A stretch of DNA of 64,000 bases from an uncultured Marinobacter sp. Its GTDB lineage: Bacteria > Pseudomonadota > Gammaproteobacteria > Pseudomonadales > Oleiphilaceae. The notes below the pieces were generated by a model, which saw only the letters and a list, made by a program, of their open reading frames with translations, searched no databases and was not told the DNA's origin. The stretch's first letter is position 1, and every line of letters begins with the position of its first letter. The position numbers were made by a program, and so were the translations under genes. Below, in pieces: positions 19,592-28,533 of this stretch. Location: positions 62,001 to 126,000 of the forward strand of contig NZ_CANLBK010000002.1 of assembly GCF_947488835.1 (NCBI RefSeq). Reading direction: 5' to 3'.

Positions 19592-19620
19592 AGAGCCACT
19601 GGCTTTGCACCAGTGGCTCT
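19592..19620. terminator. Hairpin between convergent lipoprotein and arylsulfatase genes
   Basis: A perfect eleven-base-pair stem AGAGCCACTGG/CCAGTGGCTCT (19592-19602 and 19610-19620) with a seven-base loop, placed 31 bases after one stop and 12 before the other. There is no clear T tract on either side, so efficiency is uncertain, but the position fits a bidirectional terminator. Confidence 0.65.
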
Positions 19621-19632
19621 CTCCTTGGTTAG

Positions 19633-22002
19633 TTATTCAACCTCAACTACGATGTCGTGGATTTTACCGGTGAATCGGGTTTCCTCGGGTCCGTAACCGA
19701 TACCCAGAGCGACGGGCGTCTGGTTGTCCAGACCGACATCGGCTGTTTCATCCGCAGAGAATATGTTCGGCTGGGTCTTTTCAATTCTGCCCTTGGCAAC
19801 TTGCTTGCCATTGACTGCCAGCGTTGCGTCGCCGCCTTTTCCAAGGCCGCCGCCGTCATAATCAAAATCCAATACAACCGTTGCCTTGCCTGCAGGCAAT
19901 GGAGTTTCACTTTCCACAACATAACGCTCGAGGCCGAGCCAGTTGTATTCGTAAGCTGGTTTTCCGTCGCGCAAATGCAACGACCAACCACCATAGCGAC
20001 TGCCCTGAACCAGAAGCGCACCTGATGCGCCGCCTTCTGGCACTTCAATATTGGCAGTGATAGTCAACGATCGGTTCTTTACGTTGATGAAGGTGTTTTC
20101 CAGCATTCCGTCCATACCTTCGTACAGCGTCAGTGATTTTCGATCACCGATCAGATCTGGACGCCCGGCTATTGCAGCATTCGTTCGTGCAATGGTCCTG
20201 TCGTCGATAGGCAGTACATGGTACTTCTCCGCTTCAACCATGAACTCGTTTTGTAGCTCGGCAAGCTTCTCAGGGTTCGATGACGCTATGTTGGTTGCCA
20301 GGCTGAAATCGTCGGGGACGTAGTAAAGCTCCCAGACGTCGTCCTCCAGTGGTGTAAGATCAGACGTTTCCCACGGAGCACGGTGAATTGTTCTTGCCAT
20401 CCAACCGTCTTTATAGATGCCTCGATTGCCAAACATTTCAAAATACTGAACCGTGTGACGTTCCTTCGCGCCCGCATCGTTAAAGCTATAGAGCAAGCTG
20501 GTCCCCTCGATGGGCACCTGCTCTGTGCCGTTGACGCTTTTTGGCTCAGGTAAGCTTGCAGCTTCCAGTACGGTTGGCGCAACATCGATCACATGGCTGA
20601 ACTGGCTGCGCATCCCGCCTTTCTGCTTGATGCCTTCGGGCCAGTGGACAACCATCCCATTGCGTGTACCACCAAAGTCACTCGCTACCTGCTTGGTCCA
20701 TTTGAAGGGCGAGTCGAAAGCCACGGCCCAAGCCGCCGCCATGTGCGGGAACGTTTCCGGGCTTCCCCATTTGTCAATAAGTGGCAGCATATCTTCAACT
20801 TTTTCCTGCACGCCATTGAAATAGGTCATCTCGTTATACATGCCAATCATGCCGCCTTCGGCACTGGTACCGTTGTCGCCGGCAATATAGAAAATCAGAG
20901 TGTTGTCCAATTCGCCAATAGAGTCGACGGCATCAATCAGCCGGCCTATGTTGTGATCGGTATGTGCAACAAACCCGGCAAAGGTTTCAGCCTGTCGCCG
21001 AAACAGTCTTTTATGGTCGTCGGGCAGATCTTTCCAGGCGGACAGGTCCGATGGGAGAGGGGGGAGTTTTGTGCTATCTGGTATCACCCCGGCTGCCTTC
21101 TGGCGCTCAAAGGTCGCCTGTCGTACAGCGTCCCAGCCGTCATCAAACTGGCCATGAAACTTCTCGATCCACGGCTTTGGTACGTGGTGTGGCGCATGGG
21201 TGGCGCCGGTGGCGAAGTACATGAAAAACGGTTTGTCAGGCGTCATGGACTGTTGTGCCTTGACCCAATTGATTGCCTGGTTGGTCATGTCTTCTGTGAA
21301 GTGATACCCCTCTATTTTTGGCGGAACGATTCGCTTGGTGCCATCAAAGATCAGCGGCGACCATTGGTCGGTTTCTCCACCAATGAAGCCGTAGAACTTG
21401 TCGAAGCCCTGGCGCGTTGGCCAGCGGTCAAAGGGGCCCGAAATGCTGGTTTCCCATGCGGCTGTTTCATGCCACTTGCCAAAAGCGCCAGTGCTGTAGC
21501 CGTTTAGGCGCAGCATCTCGGCCAAGGGGGCAACACGGTTCGGAATTCGGCCTGTATTGCCAGGGTAGGCAGTGGCCGTTTCCATTATTGAGCCCGTGTT
21601 TGCGGTGTGATGGTTGCGTCCGGATTTTAAAGCAACGCGAGTCGGTGAACACAGCGATGTTGTATGGAAATTGTTATACCGCAGCCCACTCTGTGCGAGT
21701 TTGTCCAGTGTGGGTGTCGGGACAGGGCCACCAAATGTCGAGGTTGAACCAAAGCCGAGATCATCAATCAGGACGATCAAGACATTCGGTGCGCCTTTGG
21801 GTGGCGTCACTTCCCACCGTGGTGGTGGCTGGGTGTTGCGCACATCCAGTTCGGTGTAATGCTTTGGGTCTGGCTCTGATATGGGCAGGACAGTCCTGTC
21901 CAGGTCGTGATCTGCATCCTGCGAGGCAAATGAAATGCCTGGCAAGATAAAACACGCCACTATCAATAGGGACTTCCATATGTTTTCATTGCTATCTTGC
22001 AC
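19633..22002 (-). CDS. Secreted arylsulfatase with C-terminal beta domain
   Basis: Type I sulfatase that hydrolyses sulfate esters, probably periplasmic or exported. GTG 22002 is preferred as start: AGGAGAAGG lies just upstream, and the product then begins with a normal signal peptide ending near ISFASQ (about residue 28); the frame is open 66 bases further to ATG 22068. Metal ligands are in VLIVLIDDLGF (Asp80, Asp81). The sulfatase signature CSPTR has Cys118, the residue converted to formylglycine. Residues to about 620 form the sulfatase fold, and the last ~150 residues look like a jelly-roll domain. At 789 aa it belongs to the large arylsulfatase class. No maturase gene is in the window. 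It is divergent from the cytochrome gene. Confidence 0.93.
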   Translation of the reverse strand: MQDSNENIWKSLLIVACFILPGISFASQDADHDLDRTVLPISEPDPKHYTELDVRNTQPPPRWEVTPPKGAPNVLIVLIDDLGFGSTSTFGGPVPTPTLDKLAQSGLRYNNFHTTSLCSPTRVALKSGRNHHTANTGSIMETATAYPGNTGRIPNRVAPLAEMLRLNGYSTGAFGKWHETAAWETSISGPFDRWPTRQGFDKFYGFIGGETDQWSPLIFDGTKRIVPPKIEGYHFTEDMTNQAINWVKAQQSMTPDKPFFMYFATGATHAPHHVPKPWIEKFHGQFDDGWDAVRQATFERQKAAGVIPDSTKLPPLPSDLSAWKDLPDDHKRLFRRQAETFAGFVAHTDHNIGRLIDAVDSIGELDNTLIFYIAGDNGTSAEGGMIGMYNEMTYFNGVQEKVEDMLPLIDKWGSPETFPHMAAAWAVAFDSPFKWTKQVASDFGGTRNGMVVHWPEGIKQKGGMRSQFSHVIDVAPTVLEAASLPEPKSVNGTEQVPIEGTSLLYSFNDAGAKERHTVQYFEMFGNRGIYKDGWMARTIHRAPWETSDLTPLEDDVWELYYVPDDFSLATNIASSNPEKLAELQNEFMVEAEKYHVLPIDDRTIARTNAAIAGRPDLIGDRKSLTLYEGMDGMLENTFINVKNRSLTITANIEVPEGGASGALLVQGSRYGGWSLHLRDGKPAYEYNWLGLERYVVESETPLPAGKATVVLDFDYDGGGLGKGGDATLAVNGKQVAKGRIEKTQPNIFSADETADVGLDNQTPVALGIGYGPEETRFTGKIHDIVVEVE

Positions 22003-22041
22003 GGTCCTTCTCCTTTCTCCATTTAGATTTCGAGCTTGGGA

Positions 22042-22077
22042 AGTATAGTTCACGTTAGTATTTGACAAGTAATACTA
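22042..22077. promoter_or_regulatory. Candidate operator palindrome and arylsulfatase -10
   Basis: In the region between the divergent arylsulfatase and cytochrome genes, TAGTATT (22056-22062) and AATACTA (22071-22077) form a perfect seven-base inverted repeat with eight bases between the arms, the size of a dimeric regulator site. On the minus strand a TATACT -10-like element (22047-22042) lies just beyond it, placing a start about 33 bases before the GTG. TTGACA occurs on the plus strand inside the palindrome (22062-22067) without a good -10. Confidence 0.4.
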
Positions 22078-22188
22078 TTGTGTTTTTTTTCAGGTTCAGT
22101 GTTGTAGGTATGCGCTGGGGCATCGGGTCTAATCGAACATGGCAATCTGTACCAGACGATTTCAATGAAGAGGCAAGGTCGATCAGGG

Positions 22189-24489
22189 ATGAATACATTG
22201 CGGGCCTTTGCAGAATTGATCTGCTTTATCGTCATGGGCGTGGCAGTTTTTGCGCATGCGGCTTCTGCTGACGTTCGTCCAGCCCAGCCATCCGCAGTTT
22301 ATGTTGGCGAGCCCGTATGCAGTGGTTGTCATGCAGAGCAGTCTGTCAATTGGCAGGCATCGCAGCACGCCCATGCGATGGCGCATGCAACCGATAAGGC
22401 GGTACTTGGGAATTTCGAAAACGCCAAATTTCACAACGCGGGTGTTACGACGACGTTCTTCCGCCAAGGTGATGAGTTTTGGGTCAGCACGGATGGCGCA
22501 GATGGCAAGTTGGCAGACTTCAAGGTCAGCTACACATTTGGTGTCTATCCGCTGCAGCAATATTTGATCGAATTCCCTGATGGGCGCTTGCAAGCTTTGT
22601 CGATTGCGTGGGATGCCCGGCCGAAAAAGGAAGGCGGTCAGCGCTGGTTCCACCTTTATCCGGATCAACGCATCGAAAGCAAAGATGAATTACACTGGAC
22701 CCGTAGTCAGCAAAACTGGAACTACATGTGTGCCGATTGTCATTCCACCAATCTCCGCCGTAACTACGATACCCATTCGAATACTTATGCGACCACCTGG
22801 AGTGATATCAGCGTAGCTTGTGAGAGTTGTCACGGTCCTGGATCTGCGCATGTGGAATGGGCTAAAGCAGTTGATGGCGCACCGTCGGTGCCTTCCATGG
22901 GGTTGACGATCCCATTTGATGAGCGCAAAGGGGTTGTTTGGGTTGCGGATGCCGAGACAGGCACTGCGTCACGGAGCCCTCCAATGCAGAATCACCGGGA
23001 GGTTGAGACTTGTGCGGTCTGTCATTCGCGTCGAGGCTCGATCAGTACAGATCCGGGGCCCACTGGCAAATTGCTCGATACGCATAAACCATCGTTGTTG
23101 GTGGAAGGGTTGTATTTTGCAGACGGGCAGCAAGAGGATGAGGTATACACCTATGGCTCGTTCCTGCAATCGAAAATGTACGCCAAGGGTGTCACCTGCA
23201 GTGACTGTCACGATCCCCATACCGCCGAGTTGCGAGCACCGGGAAACACACTCTGCGCCCAGTGCCACGCGCCTGCTAAGTTCGACACGACGGCGCATAC
23301 CCATCACGAGCCCGACAGCCCGGGTGCGCAGTGTGTAAGTTGTCATATGCCAACACGCGATTACATGGTGGTCGATCCTCGTCGCGACCATTCGTTACGC
23401 ATCCCGCGGCCGGACCTCAGTGTCAAAATGGGGACTCCAAATGCCTGCAATGATTGCCACACCAAACGCGGGCCAGAGTGGGCCGCCGCCACAATAGAGA
23501 ACTGGTTCGGTCCCGATCGCAAGGGCTTTCAGATTTGGGGGCCAGTCTTTGATGCGGCGCGTAAAGGGCAGGCTTATACAGTAGAGGGGCTGGAGCGATT
23601 GTTTTTTAACCCGGAAATGCCCGGGATAGTGCGTGCTACCGCTTTGACTGAAATGCGACGGTTTCCCGGGCGGGCTCTCTTCACTGCCATCAATGAAGGT
23701 TTATACGACGATGACTCGCTGGTTCGGGTTGCGGCACTGGATGCGCTGGCAGACTATCCTCCGGAGGCGCGGTTGGCGGCACTGCCAGCATCAACAAATC
23801 ACGTACTTGCCGTTAGTGCTGCAGCAGGTCGAGCGCTTGCGCCTGTCGATTCCGGTTCACTGTCGACACAAGAGCGCGCGGCTATTGAGCTCGGCTTCAT
23901 AAACTACGAAGCGACCCAGTCAGCAGTATCGGAGCGGCCAGAGTCGCATTTGAATCTTGGGCTCTTTCATGCAGAGCGCGGCGATGCAGTTAATTCCGAG
24001 GCTGAATACCGGCTGGCCATTCAGCGGGACCCCCAGTTCGCGCCAGCCTATGCGAATCTGGCCGATCTGTACCGAGCTACAAACCGGGATGTGCAAGCGG
24101 AGCGTATCCTCGAAGCGGGCCTGACTGCCGTACCTGACAATCCGAGCCTGTTGCACTCGTTGGGTTTAATGCGCATCCGTCAAGGTCGCCAGAGTGAGGC
24201 GCTGGAGCTTCTGGCGCGTTCTCGCAAGCTCGCGCCCGGTGATCCCCGGTTTGCTTACATTTATGCGGTCGCATTACGCTCATACGGCCAGCCGGAACAG
24301 GCATTACGAATCCTCGACGCAGCACTGGCGGTGAATCCAAATGACCCTGATTTGCTCTATGCGCGCCTTTCCTACGCGTTGGAAGATGGCGACATTCCGA
24401 CCGCACGAAAACACGCAAGCCGGTTTGTCGCTGTGGCCCCGGAAGACGCCAGGACATCTTTGTTGCTCCAGTCTATTGAGCAGAAGTAA
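22189..24489 (+). CDS. Exported eight-haem c-type cytochrome with TPR repeats
   Basis: Periplasmic multihaem protein. The signal peptide spans about residues 1-27 (ICFIVMGVAVFAHAASA). Eight CXXCH haem sites are visible from Cys44 to about His424: CSGCH, CADCH, CESCH, CAVCH, CSDCH, CAQCH, CVSCH and CNDCH, spaced like the cytochrome c554/octahaem families. A HEAT-like helical segment (about 470-560) is followed by about five TPR motifs to residue 766. AGGCAAGG before ATG 22189 supports that start over ATG 22165. It is probably an electron carrier docking a partner through the TPRs. Partner and acceptor are unknown. The divergent arylsulfatase suggests joint control. Confidence 0.88.
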   Translation: MNTLRAFAELICFIVMGVAVFAHAASADVRPAQPSAVYVGEPVCSGCHAEQSVNWQASQHAHAMAHATDKAVLGNFENAKFHNAGVTTTFFRQGDEFWVSTDGADGKLADFKVSYTFGVYPLQQYLIEFPDGRLQALSIAWDARPKKEGGQRWFHLYPDQRIESKDELHWTRSQQNWNYMCADCHSTNLRRNYDTHSNTYATTWSDISVACESCHGPGSAHVEWAKAVDGAPSVPSMGLTIPFDERKGVVWVADAETGTASRSPPMQNHREVETCAVCHSRRGSISTDPGPTGKLLDTHKPSLLVEGLYFADGQQEDEVYTYGSFLQSKMYAKGVTCSDCHDPHTAELRAPGNTLCAQCHAPAKFDTTAHTHHEPDSPGAQCVSCHMPTRDYMVVDPRRDHSLRIPRPDLSVKMGTPNACNDCHTKRGPEWAAATIENWFGPDRKGFQIWGPVFDAARKGQAYTVEGLERLFFNPEMPGIVRATALTEMRRFPGRALFTAINEGLYDDDSLVRVAALDALADYPPEARLAALPASTNHVLAVSAAAGRALAPVDSGSLSTQERAAIELGFINYEATQSAVSERPESHLNLGLFHAERGDAVNSEAEYRLAIQRDPQFAPAYANLADLYRATNRDVQAERILEAGLTAVPDNPSLLHSLGLMRIRQGRQSEALELLARSRKLAPGDPRFAYIYAVALRSYGQPEQALRILDAALAVNPNDPDLLYARLSYALEDGDIPTARKHASRFVAVAPEDARTSLLLQSIEQK

Positions 24490-24688
24490 CCGGCATTGCA
24501 TCCATGGTTCGTAAATTTTTCCATGGGGTGCTTGTGCAGGGCTTTAACCGTGCGTGAAAAGGAACTGGAAGGTATTCAGAAGACGGGCGAAACAAACCGT
24601 GCCATAAGAAATCTAGCGCGTTAATGCTTTTGATAGACGATAGATGTATGAGTTTAATTCAGATATTTCCATTTCTTGGGGAAAGAAA

Positions 24689-24775
24689 TGGTGCCGAGGA
24701 GAGGACTTGAACCTCCACGGGGTTGCCCCCACTAGCACCTGAAGCTAGCGTGTCTACCAATTTCACCACCTCGGC
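24689..24775 (-). tRNA. tRNA-Leu (CAG)
   Basis: An 87-base minus-strand tRNA with seven-base-pair acceptor stem GCCGAGG/CCTCGGC, encoded CCA end, long class II variable arm (GTGGGGGCAACCCCGT) and anticodon loop TTCAGGT, giving anticodon CAG. The 3' end faces the cytochrome/arylsulfatase block. Confidence 0.96.
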
Positions 24776-24860
24776 AGGTGATTTGCAGAATTCCCGTTAG
24801 TTTGTTGAAAACTGGGCGTTTCTGCCTAAGATGAACAAGGCGTCTCATCCGATGGCGCGT

Positions 24861-24889
24861 ACTTTAGTAATTCCGGCCTAAGCTGTCAA
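24861..24889 (-). promoter_or_regulatory. Sigma-70 promoter of tRNA-Leu
   Basis: On the minus strand TTGACA (24889-24884), exactly 17 bases, then TAAAGT (24866-24861). A GC-rich discriminator (ACGCGCC) follows, typical of stable-RNA promoters under stringent control. Start of transcription would be near 24853, about 78 bases before the mature tRNA. Confidence 0.85.
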
Positions 24890-25029
24890 ACATTTTTTCA
24901 GTAAATGCTTGGCAGGTAATTATGCCTATAAAAGGTGGGTTGTTAGGCAGTTGCTGCCTCCCAACGTATACTGTGTTGCAAATGAATACGAACAGCGCCG
25001 CTGTGGCGCCGCATTGAGCAAGGATTTTA

Positions 25030-27552
25030 ATGGTTTCCAGAAATAAAAAACGTAAAGACCCACACGCCAGTCGTGAGGCCCAAAATTATGACAACCCGAT
25101 CCAAAGCCGGGAATTCATAATTGCGCACTTGAAAGAGCGGGGGGCTCCGGCAACGCACGAAACATTGTGTTCAGAGCTTGGGCAAACAGACCCGGAAGGT
25201 ATCGAAGCACTTCGGCGTCGTTTGATCGCCATGTGTCGCGACGGGCAGCTTATCTGCAACCGGCGTGATGCTTTTCTGCCGATTGAAGAAGCCGACTTGG
25301 TGAGTGGTCGGGTTATAGGGCACAAAGATGGCTTCGGCTTTCTGGTGCCGGATGATGGCGGGTCAGATCTGTTTCTTACTGCCCGGCAAATGCGCCAAGT
25401 GTTTCACGGCGATCGGGTAGCCGCCCGGGTAGACAGGGTCGACGACCGTGGCCGGCGTGAAGGCGTTATTGTTGATGTAATTGAACATCGTACACAGCAA
25501 ACGGTAGGGCGTTTCTTTAATGAAAGCGGCATTGCCTACGTGGTGCCGGAAAACGCCCGCATCAACCACGAAGTGTTGGTGCCGAAAGAGCATGTTGGTG
25601 AGGCGGTTCATGGTCAGTATGTCGTTGTCGATATCTTGCGCCAGCCCACCGTGCGTACCCAGCCTACCGGCAAGATAGTCGAGGTTTTAGGTGAACATAT
25701 GGCGCCGGGGATGGAAATCGACGTGGCTATTCGCTCATACGATATTCCCCATGAGTGGCCCACCGCAGTAGGCGAGCAGACTGCTTCTATTGCTGCTGAG
25801 GTTGAAGAGAAGGATAAAAAGAATCGGGTCGATATTCGCAACATGCGTTTGGTGACCATTGATGATGAAACCGCCAGGGATTTTGATGACGCGATTTATT
25901 GCGAGCCCAGAGGTCGGGGTGGTTATCGGCTCGTCGTTGCGATAGCAGACGTGTCTCACTATGTGCGCACAGGGTCGCCTCTTGACGAGGAGGCGTTGCG
26001 CCGGGGTAACTCTGTGTACTTCCCGGATCACGTGGTGCCCATGCTTCCCGAAAAGCTGTCCAATGGCCTGTGCTCCCTGAACCCGGACGTCGATCGCCTG
26101 TGTATGGTCGCAGATATGACCATCAGCGCCGCCGGTAACATCAGTGGTTACACGTTTTATCAGGCAGTTATGCGCAGCCATGCCCGATTGACGTATAACA
26201 AAGTCAGCGACATGCTTGAGCGGCCAGATACTGAGCCGGGATATCGCTTGTCTGCCCAGTATGCCGACGTGCTGCCACATCTGCATAACCTGTACGATTT
26301 GTACAAGTTGTTGCGTAAGGCGCGTAGAGAGCGTGGTGCTATCGACTTCGAAACCACGGAAACGCGGATTGTGTTCGATGCTGAGCGCAAAATCGAAGAG
26401 ATTGTGCCGGTGCATCGCAATGATGCGCACAAGATTGTTGAAGAGAGTATGTTGTGCGCGAACGTAGCCGCAGCGCGCTTCCTAAAGAAACACAAAATGC
26501 CTGCCCTTTATCGGGTGCACGATGGCCCCTCGGAAGAGCGTCTTAATTCGGTGCGTTTGTTCCTGGGTGAGCTGGGTCTGCAGTTGGGTGGTGGCGATAG
26601 TCCAACGTCGGCGGACTACCAGGAGTTGTTATCCCAGATTGTCGATAGACCAGATGCGAATGTGATCCAGACGGTTATGCTGCGGTCGCTGAGTCAGGCG
26701 GTTTATAGCCCGGATGAAAGTGGTCACTTCGGCTTGGGCTTCCCGAGTTACGCTCACTTCACCTCGCCAATTCGCCGTTACCCTGACCTGATTGTGCACC
26801 GCGCTATCAAGTCACGGATTCATAATCCTGAAGTAACCAAGGATGTGGTGTCTCCAGCTGTACACGATGCAACACTGGTAGAGTATCCCTACGATTACGC
26901 CAAGATGGAGCAGCTGGGTGAGCATGTGTCGATGACTGAGCGACGCGCAGATGATGCGACCCGCGATGTTATGGCTTGGCTCAAGTGTGAGTTTCTGAGT
27001 GATCATGTGGGTGAAGAGTTTGACGGTGTGATTGCCGCTGTTGTGCCCTTTGGTTTCTTTGTTCAGCTCGCGGATGTGTATATCGAAGGTCTTGTGCATG
27101 TGTCCACCTTGAGTGGCGACTATTTTCATCACGATGCTGCCAAGCATCGCTTGATTGGCGAGCGCACGGCCATCAGCTTCCGCCTGGGCGACGAGTTGCG
27201 TGTACGTGTAATGCGGGTTGGCATGGAAGATCGAAAGATCGACCTGGAGTTGGTCAGTGAGCCGAAACGGCGGCAAGCTGATCGGGACGGGTTGGGGGTT
27301 GCCAAGCGGGATGCCCGTGGCAAGGACGGAAAGCGCGGCGACAAAGTCCGTGGTCGTGGCGGGGCATCTGCGGGGCCAAAATCCGGTAAGAGTGGAAGCA
27401 CTGGTAAATCCGGGCGTGGCAGCAAGCCTGCGACTGCAAAAGCGCAACTGGTTGCGGAAGCTGCCCGTGATGCTGGCAAAAAGCCCAAGAAGGGTGCGGT
27501 CAAGCCAGATGGTGTGAGTAAGCCGCGCAAACCCCGTAAGACAAGCAAATAA
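25030..27552 (+). CDS. rnr: Ribonuclease R
   Basis: Processive 3'-5' exoribonuclease that degrades structured RNA and acts in rRNA quality control and trans-translation. The 840-aa layout is an N-terminal helix-turn-helix (about 25-90), cold-shock domains, the RNB catalytic domain with DDETARDFDDAIY metal ligands and FTSPIRRYPDLIVHR, an S1 domain (GVIAAVVPFGFFVQL onward), and a Lys/Gly/Arg-rich tail of about 90 residues. A TATACT at 24967-24972 could be its -10. It is followed after 15 bases by rlmB, the usual rnr-rlmB pair. Confidence 0.97.
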   Translation: MVSRNKKRKDPHASREAQNYDNPIQSREFIIAHLKERGAPATHETLCSELGQTDPEGIEALRRRLIAMCRDGQLICNRRDAFLPIEEADLVSGRVIGHKDGFGFLVPDDGGSDLFLTARQMRQVFHGDRVAARVDRVDDRGRREGVIVDVIEHRTQQTVGRFFNESGIAYVVPENARINHEVLVPKEHVGEAVHGQYVVVDILRQPTVRTQPTGKIVEVLGEHMAPGMEIDVAIRSYDIPHEWPTAVGEQTASIAAEVEEKDKKNRVDIRNMRLVTIDDETARDFDDAIYCEPRGRGGYRLVVAIADVSHYVRTGSPLDEEALRRGNSVYFPDHVVPMLPEKLSNGLCSLNPDVDRLCMVADMTISAAGNISGYTFYQAVMRSHARLTYNKVSDMLERPDTEPGYRLSAQYADVLPHLHNLYDLYKLLRKARRERGAIDFETTETRIVFDAERKIEEIVPVHRNDAHKIVEESMLCANVAAARFLKKHKMPALYRVHDGPSEERLNSVRLFLGELGLQLGGGDSPTSADYQELLSQIVDRPDANVIQTVMLRSLSQAVYSPDESGHFGLGFPSYAHFTSPIRRYPDLIVHRAIKSRIHNPEVTKDVVSPAVHDATLVEYPYDYAKMEQLGEHVSMTERRADDATRDVMAWLKCEFLSDHVGEEFDGVIAAVVPFGFFVQLADVYIEGLVHVSTLSGDYFHHDAAKHRLIGERTAISFRLGDELRVRVMRVGMEDRKIDLELVSEPKRRQADRDGLGVAKRDARGKDGKRGDKVRGRGGASAGPKSGKSGSTGKSGRGSKPATAKAQLVAEAARDAGKKPKKGAVKPDGVSKPRKPRKTSK

Positions 27553-27567
27553 CAGGAATCCAAACCA

Positions 27568-28305
27568 GTGTCCCAGGAATTTGTATTCGGTTGGCATGCG
27601 GTTGAGGCAGTCCTCAAGCGCGAGCCTGAAAGGTTGCAGCGTGTTTGGATTCAGACCGGCCGGCAGGACAAGCGAGTAAAGTCCATCACAGATGCCCTTG
27701 ATGAGTTAGGGGTGAAGTGGGGTGTTGTCCATCGCCGTGAGTTGGATGAGCGAGTTGGCGGGGTTCACCAAGGTGTTGTTGCGGCAGTCAGTGAAAGCCG
27801 TGAGTGGACAGAGGACGACCTTCTGGCCCAGCTTGCGGCAAGCGACAAGCCTCCATTTCTGTTAGTGCTGGATGGTGTAACCGACCCCCATAATCTGGGT
27901 GCGTGTATGCGCACCTGTGATGCGGTGGGTGTGCAGGCTGTTATCGTTCCTAAGGATAAATCCGCTTCGCTTACTCCAGTGGCCCGCAAAGTTGCTTGCG
28001 GTGCGGCCGAGACGGTGCCATTCGTGCGCGTGACAAATCTGGCTCGCTTTCTGCGCACTCTGAAGGATCAGGGTGTTTGGTTGATCGGCACTGCCGGTGA
28101 GGCGAAGACGACTCTGTATCAGGCTGACTTTAAAGGCCCGGTTGCGCTGGTGATGGGGGCGGAAGGCAAGGGTATGCGCCGCCTTACCCGTGAGCACTGC
28201 GATCAACTTATCCACATACCCATGCTTGGCCATGTGGATAGCCTCAACGTTTCTGTCGCTACCGGCGTTTGCCTGTATGAGGCTTTGCGTCAACGCATTG
28301 GTTAG
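27568..28305 (+). CDS. rlmB: 23S rRNA 2'-O-methyltransferase RlmB
   Basis: Methylates the ribose of G2251 in 23S rRNA. The 245-aa protein has an N-terminal substrate-binding domain (GWHAVEAVL) and a SpoU/TrmH SPOUT domain with DGVTDPHNLGACMRTCDA, LVMGAEGKGMRRL and IPMLGHVDSLNVSVATGV, the three SpoU motifs. It starts at GTG 27568, with AGGAA upstream. Probably co-transcribed with rnr. Confidence 0.97.
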   Translation: MSQEFVFGWHAVEAVLKREPERLQRVWIQTGRQDKRVKSITDALDELGVKWGVVHRRELDERVGGVHQGVVAAVSESREWTEDDLLAQLAASDKPPFLLVLDGVTDPHNLGACMRTCDAVGVQAVIVPKDKSASLTPVARKVACGAAETVPFVRVTNLARFLRTLKDQGVWLIGTAGEAKTTLYQADFKGPVALVMGAEGKGMRRLTREHCDQLIHIPMLGHVDSLNVSVATGVCLYEALRQRIG

Positions 28306-28308
28306 CCC

Positions 28309-28337
28309 TTGCACAGAAGCCCCTGTACGCCTAGAAT
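28309..28337 (+). promoter_or_regulatory. Promoter of the rpsF-rpsR-rplI operon
   Basis: TTGCAC (28309-28314), a 17-base spacer and TAGAAT (28332-28337), starting four bases after the rlmB stop. Transcription would begin near 28344, leaving a leader of about 190 bases before rpsF, long enough for a regulatory RNA structure. Confidence 0.75.
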
Positions 28338-28470
28338 ACGTGACCCCTTTTTTTAGGGGGAGGTTTGTATTGCTTCTAATCAGGTGTACAACACTTCGCT
28401 TTTGATTAAGGTTTTTTGTAAGGCCTTATTAATAAAGCACAAAACCGGCAGCTTAGGCTGTCACCTCCTT

Positions 28471-28510
28471 GCTTTCATGCTTCCCGGTCAGTCCGCGAAT
28501 TAGAGAAAGC
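28471..28510 (+). promoter_or_regulatory. Possible S6:S18 leader hairpin before rpsF
   Basis: GCTTTC (28471-28476) can pair with GAAAGC (28505-28510) around a 28-base loop containing two CCG trinucleotides, just before the rpsF ribosome-binding site. Many bacteria have an S6:S18-binding leader with a conserved CCG in this place, allowing feedback on the operon. The assignment rests on position and the CCG only; I could not fold or align it to the family model. Confidence 0.35.
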
Positions 28511-28533
28511 TGTTTAAACCGTAGGGAGAACTC

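Noticed and set aside
20593..21507. Open frame of 304 codons on the plus strand inside the arylsulfatase gene
   Set aside because: It is the antisense shadow of a gene with clear sulfatase motifs and has no recognisable domain or ribosome-binding site.
24490..24688. Possible attachment site next to tRNA-Leu
   Set aside because: No repeat of the tRNA 3' end was found around 17.5-19.6 kb and no integrase gene is present.
27253..27552. Repetitive Lys/Gly/Arg segment at the rnr end as a separate repeat or frameshift
   Set aside because: It is in frame with RNase R, and basic C-terminal tails are usual in this family.
26812..27597. Open frame of 261 codons antisense to rnr
   Set aside because: Shadow of the RNase R frame; low-complexity composition mirrors the basic tail.
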